Source of the DNA: Phocoena phocoena | Lineage: Eukaryota; Chordata; Mammalia; Artiodactyla; Phocoenidae | Assembly: GCF_963924675.1 (NCBI RefSeq) | Contig: NC_089234.1 | Location: forward strand, 26,465,668-26,529,667 | Direction of reading: 5' to 3' | Length of the DNA: 64,000 nt | Part shown: in pieces, positions 9,699-22,330 of the stretch | Layout of the letters: every line of letters begins with the position of its first letter | Position numbering within the stretch: the stretch's first letter is position 1 | The notes under the pieces: model-generated | Told to the model about the DNA's origin: nothing | Databases searched by the model: none | What the model saw: only the letters and a program-made list of their open reading frames with translations | Position numbers and translations under genes: made by a program

Positions 9699-11029
9699 TA
9701 GAGCAGATTTTTTTAAGGTTTGGGTGGCTATAGAAAGAGGTATAGGGGAGCTAGTCTGGTATGCTGAGATCAAGTTGTCATGGGATATGCACATGGAGAT
9801 GTTACTAGGCAGCTGGAAGTAAGGAGGCCTGGTGAGCTTGGCAATAGCTTGGAGTAAGTGAGGACATATTTGAAAAAAAATCCTGGGAAAATAATGTTTA
9901 TTTTATTTCTTTATAAGGAAATATTAGAATATGCCCTTCTCCCACTTAATAGTGAGCTTCTCAAGGCAGGGACCATATACCTCAATAATTTTGCATCCCT
10001 TTTCCCCTTATACAATGCCTATGTTATTATAAGCTCTCAATAAATGTTAGTTAAGCTAGCAGGAAATCAATTTACTTTGCCAGGTCGAAGTTACCTTTTG
10101 GGCTTTCTTTAAGAAGATTATGAGAGGCTGTCTTATAATTTTCATTTTATACTTAAGTGGTATTCATGAGGCTTGTATGGGTCAACAGGAAAGGAAATGA
10201 AGAAGATATGAGTGATGTGTTGCTGCTTGAGGAAGTTCAGGGCATGAGCAGGAGATAGACAGTATTAATTTATAAGAGGCTCCTGCTCATTGAAAAGAGG
10301 ATCTTACAATGAATTCTCATTCTGGAAGATGTCAGAAAAATGTGATTTTCAGAGTTTCCTGAAATCCTGTCAATTTGAAGTTGGTTCCTCCTTCTGAAGG
10401 TGCAAGTGCATTCCTTCTTGTGTAAAATCATTTGAAAGGGAACCTGAGGTGGTCATGTTTATTTAAACCTCTTCATCTGTATTATTAGTTTGTGAAAGTT
10501 GGCAGACTCAGTAGATTCTGATGGGACCAGACTGAATTCTCTTCTGTGAAGCTAGTTCACTTCTAGTAGGTACAGACTATGGCTGATATCCAGAGTAGAG
10601 ATTGCAGAAGTCCTGGTTTTGCCACTTGCTGTTTAGTCTTGGGAAAGTCCCTGAGTTAATTCCACTTTCAAGTGTAGCCTAAATACTCACTCTGAGGTGA
10701 GCGCTGTTCAGAGCACACACAAGATACAGACGCTGCCCCATAGTGGCACATGTGCTTATTACTGAATCAGGCTGGTTCTATCCTAGCATCTAGAAAATAG
10801 GGATGATGCTTGTCAGATGATGTCCTGAGCTGACTGACTTTTCTTGGATCAAGTGGGAATGTTGATACTATGGATATCAGTTTGGAGTTTCCATAGAATT
10901 TTAACTGAATCTGGATTTTGAATGTTCTACTAGTTAGCACCTGCTTTTTTTGCACTAACAAGATATTCTCTTAGGGAGAAGGGCTACCAGACAGAAAGAT
11001 TTAGTGGCTGTACCACTTAAAATCCATTA

Positions 11030-11175
11030 CTTTGGGTAAAGTAACATCCTCATTGTAAAATTATGGTATTAGTACCTACTTCATTTGTTTATTGTGAGGA
11101 TTAAGTACAGCATATTTAAATCACTTAGAATAGTGCCAAGTACATAGTGACTACTCAGTAGTGTTATTTATTATT
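11030..11175 (-). repeat. MIR-like relic
   Basis: 'gtacctacttcatttg', 'ttgtgaggattaagtac' and 'agaatagtgccaagtac' read as the reverse of MIR. Diverged. Confidence 0.55.
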
Positions 11176-11334
11176 ATATACCACCTTGAGTGGGAGGCTG
11201 TGCTCTGAAAGATTTGGAGGAATGAGTGATGAATTCCATCCCCAGTAATTAAAAAAACAGAAACGATAGAACAAAAGGGTGGACAGTTCTGGAGCCTGTG
11301 GAAGGAAAACCACATTCACGGAAAGATAGCCAAA

Positions 11335-12250
11335 ATGAAAAGGCAGAGGACTTTGTACCAGATAAAGAAACAAGATAAAACCCCAGAAAAACAACTAAAT
11401 GAAGTGGAGATAGGCAAGCTTCCTGAAAAAGAATTCACGATAATGATAGTGAAGATTATCCAGGACCTCAGAAAAAGAATGGAGGCAAAGATCGAGAAGA
11501 TGCAAGAAATGTTTAACAAAGAACTAGAAGAATTAAAGAGGAAACACCCAGAAGAATTACAGAACAAACAAACAGAGATGAACAATACAATAACTGAAAT
11601 GAAAAATACACTAGAAGGAATCAATAGTAGAATAACTGAGGCAGAAAAACGGATAAGTGACCTGGAAGACAGAATGGTGGAATTCACTGCCATGGAACAG
11701 AATAAAGGAAAAAGAATGAAAAGAAATGAAGACAGGCTAAGAAACCTCTGGGACAACATTAAATGCAACAACATTTGAATTATAGGGGTCCCAGAAGGAG
11801 AAGAGAGAGAGAAAGAACTGGAGAAAATATTTGAAGAGATTATAGTCAAAAACTTCCCTAACATGGTAAAGGAAATAGCCATCCAAGTTCAGGAAGTGCA
11901 GGATAGACCCAAGGAGAAACACACCGAGACACATAGTAATCAATTTGACAAAAATTAAAGACAAAGAAAAACTATTGAAAGCAACAAGGGAAAAATGATA
12001 AGTAACATACAAGGGAGCTTCCATAAGGTTAACGGCTGATTTCTCAGCAGAAACTCTAAAAGCCAGAAGGGAGTGGCATGATATATTTAAACTTATGAAA
12101 GGGAAGAACTTACACCCAAGATTACTCTACCCGGCAAGGATCTCATTCAGATTTGATGGAGAAATCAAAAGCATTACAAACAAGCAAAAGCTAAGAGAAT
12201 TCAGCACCACCAAACCAGCTCTACAACAAATGCTAAAGGAACTTCTCTAA
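11335..12250 (+). pseudogene. L1 ORF1 remnant (RNA-binding coiled-coil protein)
   Basis: ORF1p coats L1 RNA. The frame opens MKRQRTLYQIKKQDK at 11335 and has a long Glu/Lys/Ile/Leu heptad coiled coil. It hits TGA at 11776-11778, at a point where a CpG transition is likely. Homology continues downstream to an end that reads MLKELL and TAA at 12248-12250. The 916-bp span is not a multiple of three, so at least one indel is present. Confidence 0.85.
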
Positions 12251-12308
12251 GTGGGAAACACAAGAGAAGAAAAGCACCTACAAAAACAAACCCATAGTAA
12301 TTAAGAAA

Positions 12309-15300
12309 ATGGTCATAGGAACATACATATTGATAATTGCCTTAAACGTGAATGGATTAAATGCTCCAACCAAAAGACACAGGCTCGCTGAATGGATACA
12401 AAAACAAGACCCATATATATGCTGTCTACAAGAGACCCACTTCAGACCTAGGGACACACACAGACTGAAAGTGAGGGGATGGAAAAAGATATTCCATGCA
12501 AATGGAAATCAAGAGAAAGCTGGATTAGCAATATTCATATCAGATAAAATAGACTTTAAAATAAAGAATGTTACACAAGACAAGGAAGGACACTACATAA
12601 TGATCAAGGGATCAATCTAAGAAGAAGATATAACAGTTATAAATATATATGCACCCAACATAGGAGCACCTCAATACATAAGGCAACTGCTAACAGCTAT
12701 AAAAGAGGAAATCCACAGTAACACAATAATAGTGGGGACTTTAACACCTCACTTACACCAATGGACAGATCATCCAAACAGAAAATTAATAATGAAACAC
12801 AAGCTTTAAATGACACAATAGAGCAGATAGATTTAATTGATATTTATAGGACACTCCATCCAAAAACAGCAGATTACACTTTCTTCTCAATTGTACATGG
12901 AACATTCTCCAGGATAGGTCACATCTTGGGTCACAAATCAAGGCTCAGTAAATTTAAGAAAATTGAAATCATAGCAAGCATCTTTTCTGACCACAATGCT
13001 ATGAGATTAGAATTCAATTACAGGGAAAAACAAGTGAAAAACACAAACATGGAGGCTAAACAATACGTTACTAAATAACCAAGAGATCACTGAAGAAATC
13101 AAATAGAAAATCAAAAAATACCTAGAGACAAATTACAACGAAAACACGATGATCCAAAACCTATGGGATACAGCAAAAGCAGTTCTAAGAGGGAAGTTTA
13201 TAGAAGCCTACCTCAAGAAACAAGAAAAATCTCAAATAAACAATTTAACCTTACACCTAAAGGAACTAGAGAAAGAAAAACAAACAAAACCCAAAGTTAG
13301 TAGAAGATATCATGAAGATCAGAGCAGAAATAAATGAAATAGAAACAAAGAAAACAATAGCAAAGATCAATAAAACTAAAAACTAGTTCTTTGAGAAGAT
13401 AAACAAATTTGATAAACCTTTAGCCAGACCCATGAAGAAAAAGAGGGAGAGGACTCAAATCAATAAATTTAGAAATGAAAAAGGGTAAGTTTCAACAGAC
13501 ACTGCAGAAATACAAAGCATCTTGAGAGACTACTACAAGCAACTCTGTGCCAATAAAATGTACAACCTGGAAGAAATGGACAAATTCTTAGAAAGGTTTA
13601 ACCTTCCAAGACTGAACCAAGAAGAAACAAAATATGAACAGACCAATCACAAGTAATGAAATTGAAACTGTGATTTAAAATCTTCCAACAAACAAAAGTT
13701 TAGGAGCTTCATAGGTGAGTTCTTTCAAACATTTAGAGAAGAGCTAACACCCATCCTTCTCAAACTCTTCCAAAACATTGCAGAGGAAGGAACACTCCCA
13801 AACTCATTCTATGAGGCCACCATCACCCTGATACCAAAACCAGACAAAGATACTACAAAAAAAGAAAATTATAGACCAGTGACACTGATGAATATAGATG
13901 CAGAAATCCGCGACAAAATGCTAGCAAACAGAATCCAACAACACATTAAAAGGATCATACACCCTGATCAAGTGGGATTTATCCCAGGGATGCAAGGATT
14001 CTTCAGTATACGCAAATTAATCAATGTGATACACCATATTAACAAATTGAAGAAGAAAAACCATACGATCATCTCAATAGATGCAGAAAAAGCTTTTGAC
14101 AAAATTCAACACCCGTTTATGATAAAAACTCTCCAGAAAGTGGGCATAGAGGGAACCTACCTCAACATAATAAAGGGCATATACGACAAATCCACAGCAA
14201 ACATCATTCTCAATGGTGAAAAACTGAAAGCATTTCCTCTAAGATCAGGAACAAGACAAGGATGTCCACTCTTGCCACTATTATTCAACATAGTTTTGGA
14301 AGTCCTAGCCACGACAATGGGAGAAGAAAAATAAATAAAAGGAATACACATTGGAAAAGAAGAAGTAAAACTCACTGTTTGCAGATGACATGATACTATG
14401 TAGCGAATCCTAAAGAGGCCACCAGAAAACTACTAGAGCTAATCAATGAATTTGGTAAAGTTGCAGGATACAAAATCAATGCACAGAAATCTCTTACATT
14501 CCTATACACTAATGATGAAAAATCTGAAAGAGAAATTAATTAAACACTCCCATTTACCATTGCAACAAAAAGAATAAAATACCTAGGAATAAACCTACCT
14601 AGGGAGACAAAAGACCTATGTGCAGAAAACTATAAGACAATGATGAAAGAAATTAAAGATGATACCAACAGATGGAGAGATATACCATGTTCTTGGATTG
14701 GGAAATCAATATTGTGAAAATGACTGTACTACCCAAAGCAATCTACAGATTCAATGCAATCCCTATCAAATTACCAATGGCATTTTTTTACCGAACTAGA
14801 ACAAAAAATCTTAAAATTTGTATGGAGACACAAAAGACTCTGAGTAGCCAAAGCAATCTTGAGCTAAAAAAATGGAGCTGGAGGAATCAGACTCCCTGAC
14901 TTCAGACTACACTACAAAGCTACAGTAATCAAGACAATATGGTCCTGGCACCAAAACAGAAATATAGATCAATGGAACAGGATAGAAAGCCCAGAGATAA
15001 ACCCACGCACCTATGCTCAACTAACCTATGACAAAGGAGGCAAGGATATACAGTAGAGAAAAGACAGTCTCTTCAATAAGTGGTGCTGGGAAAACTGGAC
15101 AGCTACATGTAAAAGAATGCAATTAGAACACTCCCTAACACCATACACAAAAATAAACTCAAAATGGATTAGAGACCTAAATGTAAGACTGTACACTATA
15201 AAACTCTTAGAGGAAAACATAGGAAGAACACTCTTTGAGATAAATCACAGCAAGGTCTTTTTTGATCCACCTCCTAGAGTAAGGGAAATAAAAACAAAAA

Positions 15301-16101
15301 TAAACAAATGGGACCTAATGAACCTTAAAAGCTTTTGCAAAGCAAAGGAAACTACAAATAAGACGAAAAGACAACCCTCAGAATGGGAGAAAATATTTGC
15401 AAATGAATCAACGGACAAAGGATTAATCTCCAAAATATATGAACAGCTCATGCAGCTCAATATTAAAAGAACAAACAACCCAATCAAAAAAATGGTCAGA
15501 AGACCTAAATAGACATTTCTCCAAAGAAGACATACAGATGGCCAGGAAGCACATGAAAAGCTGCTCAACATCACTAATTATTAGAGAAATGCAAATCAAA
15601 ACTACAGTGAGGTATCACCTCATACCGGTTAGAATGGGCATCATCAGAAAATCTACAAACAATAAATGCTGGAGAGGGTGTGGAGAAAAGGGAACCCTCT
15701 TGCACCGTTGGTGGGAATGTAAATTGATACAGCCACTATGGAGAACATTATGGAGGTTCCTTAAAAAACTAAAAATAGAATTACCATATGACCCAGCAAT
15801 CCCACTACTGGGCATATACCCAGAGAAAGTTATAATTCAAAAAGACACATGCACCCCAATGTTCATTGCAGCACTATTTACAATAGCCAGGTCATGGAAG
15901 CAACCTAAATGCCCATTGACAGATGAATGGATAAAGAAGATGTGGTACATATATACAATGGAATATTACTCAGCCATAAAAAGGAACGAAATTCTGTCAT
16001 TTGTGGAGACGTGGATGGATCTAGAGACTGTCATACAGAGTGAAGTAAGTCAGAAAGAGAAAAACAAATATTGTATATTAACGCATATATGTGGAACCTA
16101 G
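12309..16101 (+). pseudogene. L1 ORF2 remnant (endonuclease and reverse transcriptase)
   Basis: ORF2p nicks DNA and reverse-transcribes L1 RNA. The N-terminal endonuclease reads LNVNGLNAPTKRHRLAEW and CLQETHF near 12340-12440. The RT block reads [13 protein letters not shown] and FNIVLEVLA near 14080-14310. The catalytic FADD codons are at 14378-14389, in another frame from the upstream block. The C-terminal part (15439-16101) includes [16 protein letters not shown], a Cys/His-rich region. Stops and frameshifts break it into at least six pieces, so it is non-functional. Confidence 0.9.
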
Positions 16102-16335
16102 AAAAATGGTACAGATGAACCAGTTTGCCGGGCAGAAATAGAGACACAGATGTAGAAAACAAACGTATGGACACCAATGGGGAAAGTGGTGGGGTGGGGG
16201 TGGGATGAATTGGGCAATTGGAATTGACATGTATACACTAATTTGTATAAAATGGATAACTAATAAGAACCTGCTGTATAAAAAAATAAGTAAAATAAAA
16301 TTCGATAAAAAAACTGTAAAAGAACAGAAGAGTGG

Positions 16336-17473
16336 TGTCCTGTCCTGGAGCTCTCTATGAAGGGAATTTAGAGAGGTGGCTTCAAGAATGCAGGCCTCAC
16401 TTTATTTTCATTTTGGAGGTATGAAAGACTTGGAGTGACTAGCAGTAAAAATCCATTAAAATGGAAAGGAGTTATAGGCTGGTTTTAGAGCCAATCTATA
16501 GGGTGCAATTGAGGGAACCTGTGTCCCATGCTACTGAGAGAAGGTATGGCAGGGAATCATGTGGAACAGCAGTATGTGAATGCAGCGAGTGAGCTAAATC
16601 CTTGGGGCCTTCAGAAGGGAAGAGGCATGTTAGGAGCTAGTTTGAGAAATGAAGTGTTGGTATTTGGAGGTAGAAATGCCTTGCATTATAGTGCTAGTGT
16701 TTACCTTGAGAGTGTGGGATGCCTTGCAGAAGAACATACGGAGCAGATAACTTTTGCCTAAAGATTTAAAAAAAACCCTCACATATAGAGGAACTAGGGA
16801 ACTCTTTTTAGGAGAGTCTTGGAGGAGGCTATTTCTGGCTTTATAAACATATTGCCCCCTCTTGTGTGTTGGGTGAATGGCTTATTGTCAGACAGTGGAA
16901 TGGTAATATCTGACTCAGCCACATCTCTTGGGCAGACAGGGTTTTCATCTCCTTCACTAGGCATTGTGGATTACTATAGTCAGTGTGTTTTGTAGTGATC
17001 CTTCACAGATGGGCAAACTGCGGCTAAGATCCTAAGGAAAGGGGATGCGTTGGTGAGTTAATATGGGGAGAATGAGCTGGAAGTAGGTGAGGATTGCTCC
17101 AGTGCCCTTTCTAGAGATGGCAGAAGTTTTATTCATCCTCTTAAAATCATCTTCTGTCCAGATGCTCCTTTCTTTTGAAGGCCTGATTTAAGGCTCAGAT
17201 GAGTACTTCTCAAACTTTAGTGAGCATCAGAATTATTTGGGGCAGGGTTTTTCAACCTCGGCATTATTGACTTATTGGGCCATATAATTCTTTGTTGTGT
17301 TAACTGTTCTGTATACTTTAGGATGTTTAGCAGCATCTCTGGCCTCTACCCAGTAGATGCTAGTAGTACCTTCCCTCCCAGTTGTGACAACCAAAAATGT
17401 CTCCAGGCATTGACAAATGTCCCCTGGGAGGCAAAATTGCCCCAGTTGAGAACCAGTGACTGGAGTGATTATT
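16336..17473. other. Intron 1 segment with no recognised feature
   Basis: Mixed composition and no long conserved frame. The frame at 16528-16761 has no recognisable product. I see no RNA gene or SINE here. Confidence 0.5.
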
Positions 17474-17489
17474 AAAAATGTAGACCTCT

Positions 17490-17705
17490 GGGCTTCCCTA
17501 GTGGGGCGGTGGTTGGGAGTCCACCTGCCGATGCAGGGGACGCGGGTTTGTGCCCCGGTCCAGGGGGAATCCCACATGCCGCGGAGTGGCTGGGCCCGTG
17601 AGCCGTGGCCGCTGAGCCTGCGCGTCTGGAGCCTGTGTTCCGCAGCTGGAGAGGCCACAACAGTGAGAGGCCCCCGTACCGCAAAAAAAAAAAAAAAAAA
17701 AAAAA
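17490..17705 (+). mobile_element. CHR-type SINE, short (young) subtype
   Basis: Forward copy with diagnostic 'gaggccacaacagtgag' and a long A-tail. Duplication aaaaatgtagacct at 17474-17487 and 17706-17719. Confidence 0.95.
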
Positions 17706-18031
17706 AAAAATGTAGACCTTTAATCCTTATCTTGAAAAATCTGTTTCAGTAGTGGGGAGGGGGGCTTAGGAGTCTACATTTCCAGGAGGCATGCCGGGAG
17801 ATTCTGAAACATGTGATCACGGCTCTGCAGGGGTAAAGCATTTTTTACAATATCTTTCCATTCATAATGAAGTTTTGGTGGAGAATTATCCTCAGAGCAC
17901 TGACTTAGCTCAGTTAAAATAGTATCAATTAAATCCTGTAGTGGATATCAGTGTATTTCAGCCTTGTTAAAATTTTTTTTCTGTTTACCGTATTGAATAT
18001 ATCTGTCAACTTGAATAGAAACTCAGATTCC

Positions 18032-18371
18032 GGGCTTCCCTGGTGGCACAGTGGTTAAGAATCCGCCTGCCAATCCAGGAGACACGGGTTCAAGCCCTGG
18101 TCTGGGAAGATCCCACATGCTGCGGAGCAGCTAAGCCCGTACGCAACAACTACTGAGCCTGTGCTCTAGAGCCCGTGTGCCACAGCTACTGAAGCCCATG
18201 TGCCTAGAGCCCGTGCTCTGCAACAAGAGAAGCCATCGCAATGAGAAGCCCGTGCACTGCAACAAAGAGTAGCCCCCGCTCACCGCAACTAGAGAAAGCG
18301 CGTGCACAGCAACAAAAGACCCAACACAGCCTAAATAAATAAATAATAAAATAAATAAATTTATTAAAAAA
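18032..18371 (+). mobile_element. CHR-type SINE, long subtype
   Basis: Forward copy starting 'gggcttccctggtggcac', B-box 'cgggttcaagccc', ending in an AAAT-rich tail. The 14-bp duplication gaaactcagattcc is perfect at 18018-18031 and 18372-18385. Confidence 0.95.
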
Positions 18372-18689
18372 GAAACTCAGATTCCTCTCTAGTTTTTCTG
18401 AAGTTTTCTACTATTTCATTAATTTGTCTCTTTTTCACTTTACCATTATCAATATTTATATACATATGCATGTATCATACAGTTATCTTTTACTTCCTAC
18501 TGTGGCACATCTACCTATGGGCAAACTAGTGATGAAACTCAAGATATCTGGACATTCCAGAGTTTGTTCATTAAGGTCAGTGAGCATATACTTTTCCTCC
18601 TCACTTACCTGGAACCTCTTCAGTTTCTTTGCAGATGCTCAGCTTTGTTTATGTGTAGGTTACTCTACTTCTGCTCATTCCTCCTCAGT

Positions 18690-18940
18690 ATAGTACAGTG
18701 GTTAAAGGCTGAACTCAAACATCAGGCTCTCTGGGTTTGAGTCCCTACTTTCACTTATCCTGGCAAATTTTTAAATTTTTGTTTTTTAACCACTTCATGC
18801 TTTAGTTTTCTTATTGTAAAGTTCCTGGATCATAGGTTTGTTGTGAGGATGAAATGAATTAATGTATATAAAGTGCTTAGAACAGTGCTTGGTATGTAGC
18901 AAGTACGAAATAAGTGTCAACTCTTTGGTGGTTATTTTAG
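18690..18940 (-). repeat. MIR-like relic
   Basis: 'ctgggtttgagtccc', 'ttgtgaggatgaaatg' and 'agaacagtgcttggtatg' fit MIR in reverse. Confidence 0.6.
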
Positions 18941-19288
18941 ATCAGTGTCCTATGTGTGCAAGGTGGGGTCCCTATTAGCCTTTGTTCTAGTGTTCTGCAT
19001 GGGTATTGTTAAATTTTCATATACGTATATGAGCACATGCATTATTTTAGGTTGAGGAATAGTGTACATAATGTGAAGTGTATGACTTGATAATTCTTTT
19101 ACACATGTACATATTTGTGTGACTTCCACTCAGGTCAAGATCAACCACGTTTCTGGCACCTCAGAAGGCTTCCTTGTGCTCCTTTCCACTCGTCTCCCCA
19201 CCCAGGGTAACCTCTATTCTGATGTCTGTCACCGTAGACTAATTTTGCCTTTTTGAGTTTCATATAAATGAAATCATTAGTTTGTACT

Positions 19289-19337
19289 CCCTCCCTCCCT
19301 TCCTTCCTCCCTCCCTCCCTTCCTCCCTTCCTTCCTG
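19289..19337. repeat. CCCT/CCTT-rich simple repeat
   Basis: Interrupted tetranucleotide tract 'ccctccctcccttcctt' and variants, directly against the T-rich end of the next SINE. It probably grew from that SINE's tail. Confidence 0.85.
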
Positions 19338-19840
19338 CGTTGGGTCTTTGTTGCTGTGCACAGGCTTTCTCTAGTTGCGGCAAGCTGGGGCTGCTCTTCG
19401 TTGTGGTGGCTTCTCTTGTTGTGGAGCATGTGCTCTAGGCATGCGGGCTTCAGTAGTTGTGGCACGCAGGCTCAGTAGTTGTGGCTTGCAGGCTCTAGAG
19501 CGCAGTCTCAGTAGTTGTGGCGCAAGGGCTTAGTTGCTCCATGGCATGTGGGATCTTCCCGGACTAGGGCTCGAACCCTTCCTTGGCTGGTGGATTCTTT
19601 TTTTTTTTGCGTTACGCGGGCCTCTCACTGTTGTGGCCTCTCCCGTTGCGGAGCACAGGCTCCGGACGCGCAGGCTCAGCGGCCATGGCTCACGGGCCCA
19701 GCCTCTCCGCGGCATGTGGGATCTTCCCGGACCAGGGCACGAACCCGTGTCCCCTGCATCGGCAGGCGGACTCTCAACCACTGCGCCACCAGGGAAGCCC
19801 GGCAGGTGGATTCTTAACTGCTGCGCCACCAGGGAAGCCC
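19338..19840 (-). mobile_element. CHR-type SINE, long subtype, interrupted by a young SINE
   Basis: Outer copy from 'gcgttgggtctttgttg' to 'gcgccaccagggaagcccc'. It is split by the insertion at 19600-19800. It also lacks a few bases of the usual 'tcccctgcattggcagg' text before the split. Confidence 0.88.
19600..19800 (-). mobile_element. Nested CHR-type SINE, short (young) subtype
   Basis: Complete short-subtype copy inside the long SINE. The duplicated host text is itself SINE: ggctggtggattctt (19585-19599) and ggcaggtggattctt (19801-19815). The insertion order is therefore long first, short later. Confidence 0.93.
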
Positions 19841-20522
19841 CACCTGAATAAGTTTTACAAAAACCTTTCAAAAAGGGAATGTTTGTACTATAGGCACTCT
19901 GGCATTTCTGTTTCTTGAACATGCCAAGTGTGTTGAAATCTTGGAGCCTTTGCACTTGCCATTGCCTCTGTCTGAACACTTTTCCCAAGATTTTCACATG
20001 GCTGTTTTCTTTCTGTTATTCTGATCTCAGTCCACATATCACTTCCCATAGAGGCCTTTAATCTGCAATCTGTTGTAGTACCCCTAGACAATTTGTCTTC
20101 AAGATACTTATCATTGTCTCAACTTAACTTGTTGTCTTTCTTCCTCTACTAGAATGAAAACTCTGAGAGGAGGGATCTTGTCTGCTTGTTCACTGCTGTA
20201 TCCCTAATGCTTAGGTGATCAATATTTGTTGAATGAGCACCTGATCTGTGCATGTTTTCTTCTTCCTAGATGATGGGCACATTTATTTTTATTAATTTTC
20301 CTTCTTTCCCCTTCTTCTTTTCTTTCTCTTCTCCTTTTTCTTTTCTTATATACTGGTTGAAATGTTTTGGGATGTTTACCTTAGCATCTACCTACACTAG
20401 TGTTTTGGAGCGTCCCTGGACAGTGAAGTGAGGGTAATACTTGCTAATAGTCCATTACAAGTATGAGCCTAGAACTCCAGACCATTGCATTGAAAGCCTA
20501 CAGAGAGCTGTTCCATGCCCTC

Positions 20523-20897
20523 CCCCCCATTTATCAAAATATAATTTACATATAACATTGTATAATTTTAAGATATACAATACGATGATTTGATATACGT
20601 ATATATTGTGAAATGATTGCCATGATGAAGTTAGTTAACACATCCATTCCCTCACATAGTCACTTTTTTTCCTTTTTTGTGGTGAGAACATTTAAGATTT
20701 AATCATAGCAACTTTCAGATATACAATACAGTATTGTTAACTGTAGTCACTGGGTTGTGTGTTAGATCCCCAGAACTTACTCGTCTTATAACTGGAAGTT
20801 TGTACCCTTTGACCAACATCTCTCCATTTGCCCCATCCCCCATCCCCTGGCAACCACCAATCTAATCTACTCCATTTCTATGTGTTTGACTTTTTTT
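20523..20897 (-). mobile_element. Old L1 fragment, 3' part (first of three pieces)
   Basis: 'tataatttacatataac', 'ggtgagaacatttaaga' and 'ctggcaaccaccaatc' are L1 3'-end text in reverse. The same L1 continues at 21275-21609 and 21963-22075, split by two SINEs. Confidence 0.85.
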
Positions 20898-20914
20898 AGA
20901 TTCCACATATAATT

Positions 20915-21274
20915 TTTTTTTTCAATAAATTTATTTTACTTATTTATTTTTGGCTGCATTGGGTCTTTGTTGCTGTGCACAGGCTTTCTCTAGGTGTGGT
21001 GACCGGGGGTTTACTCTTCATTGCAGTGCACGGGCTTCTCGTTGCGGTGGCTTCTCTTGTTGCAGAGCATGGGCTCTAGGCTCACGGGCTTCAGTAGTTG
21101 TGGCACGCGGGCTTAGTAGTTGTGGCTCGCAGGTTCTAGAGCGCAGGCTCAGTAGTTGTGGTGCATGGGCTTAGTTGCTCTGCAGCATGTGGGATCTTCC
21201 TGGACCAGGGTTCGAACCCATGTCCCCTGCATTGGCAGGCGGATTCTTAACCACTGCACCACCAGGGAAGCCCC
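20915..21274 (-). mobile_element. CHR-type SINE, long subtype, inside L1
   Basis: Duplication of L1 text agattccacatataatt (20898-20914) and agatttcacgtataatt (21275-21291) brackets a full copy with T-rich tail and head 'caccaccagggaagcccc'. Confidence 0.94.
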
Positions 21275-21609
21275 AGATTTCACGTATAATTGAGATCATA
21301 CAATATTTGTCTTTCTCTGACTTATTTCATTAGCATAATGCCCTCAAGATTCACCCGTGTTGTTGCAAATGGCAGGATTTCCTTCTTTTTATGGCTGAAT
21401 AATATTCCATTGTATGTATATATCACATTTTCTTTATCCATTTGTCCATTGATGGGCACTTAGGTTATTTCCATGTTTTGATGATTGTGAATAATGCTGC
21501 AGTGAACATGAGGGTACATCTCTTCAGGATAGTGATTTTAATTTCTTCGGATATATATGCAGAAGTGGGATTGCTGGATCATATGGTAGTTTTATTTTTC
21601 TGTTTTTCA
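21275..21609 (-). mobile_element. Old L1 fragment (second piece)
   Basis: 'gctgaataatattccat', 'ggcacttaggttatttcc' and 'gtgggattgctggatc' are the end of L1 ORF2 and nearby text in reverse. Continuous with the pieces on either side. Confidence 0.85.
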
Positions 21610-21962
21610 TTTTTAAAAATTTATTTACTTATTTATTTTTAGCTGCATTGGGTCTTTGTTGCTGCATGTGAGCTTTTTCTAGTTGCGGCGAGCGGGGGCT
21701 ACTCTTCGTTGGGGTGCACGGCCTTCTCATTGTGGTGGCTTCTCTTTTTGCGGAGCATGGGCTCTAGGTGCACGGAGCTTCAGTAGTTGTGGCACGTGGG
21801 CTCAGTAGTTGTGGCTCGTGGGCTCTAGAGCGCAGGCTCAGTAGTTGTTGTGCACGGGCTTAGTTGCTCCGTGGCATGTGGGATCTTCCCAGACCAGGGC
21901 TCATGTGCCTGTCCCCTGCATTGGCAGGTGGATTCTTAACCACTGTGCCACCAGGGAAGCCC
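21610..21962 (-). mobile_element. CHR-type SINE, long subtype, inside L1
   Basis: The 16-bp duplication tggtagttttattttt is perfect at 21594-21609 and 21963-21978. Confidence 0.95.
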
Positions 21963-22075
21963 TGGTAGTTTTATTTTTAATATTTGGGGAACCTCCATAC
22001 TGTTTTCCATAGTGGCTGTACCAATTTACATTCGTACAGGGGTTCCCTTTTCTGCACATCCTTGGCATGGCTTCT
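21963..22075 (-). mobile_element. Old L1 fragment (third piece)
   Basis: 'ggggaacctccatactg' and 'tagtggctgtaccaat' continue the L1 ORF2 text interrupted by the SINE upstream. Confidence 0.8.
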
Positions 22076-22159
22076 TTTTACAGATTGGCAAATTCAAGCC
22101 AGGAAGGGAAAGGAAACTTAAGGTTATAGAATAAGTGTATAAGAATTGGGACTAAAACC

Positions 22160-22330
22160 AAAGACTTTTTTTTTAGATTTTTTTCCAGTTTTATTGAGAA
22201 ATAATTGACAGAAATTACTGTATATATTTAAGGTATACAGCATAATGGTTTGATTTATGTATTTGGGGAAATGATTACCTCAACAGATTTAGTTAACCTC
22301 CATCATCTCACATAGATACAATACCAAGAC
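22160..22330 (-). mobile_element. Old L1 3'-end fragment
   Basis: 'cagttttattgagaaat', 'taaggtatacagcataa' and 'cctccatcatctcacat' match the other L1 3' ends in the window. Confidence 0.75.

Larger units (their letters stand above)
11296..16320 (+). mobile_element. L1 retrotransposon, 5'-truncated, about 5.0 kb, decayed
   Basis: The element starts in the last few dozen bases before ORF1 and ends in an A-rich tail. A diverged target duplication flanks it: agaacaaaagggtgg at 11268-11282 and agaacagaagagtgg from 16321. The 5' UTR promoter is almost entirely missing. Both reading frames carry stops and frameshifts, so it is immobile. Style (ORF2 text, 'gtggaaaccta'-type end) fits a cetartiodactyl L1. 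It lies in the same orientation as ARMH3 in intron 1. Confidence 0.93.

Noticed and set aside
11316..11882. 188-codon minus-strand frame
   Set aside because: Antisense shadow of L1 ORF1.
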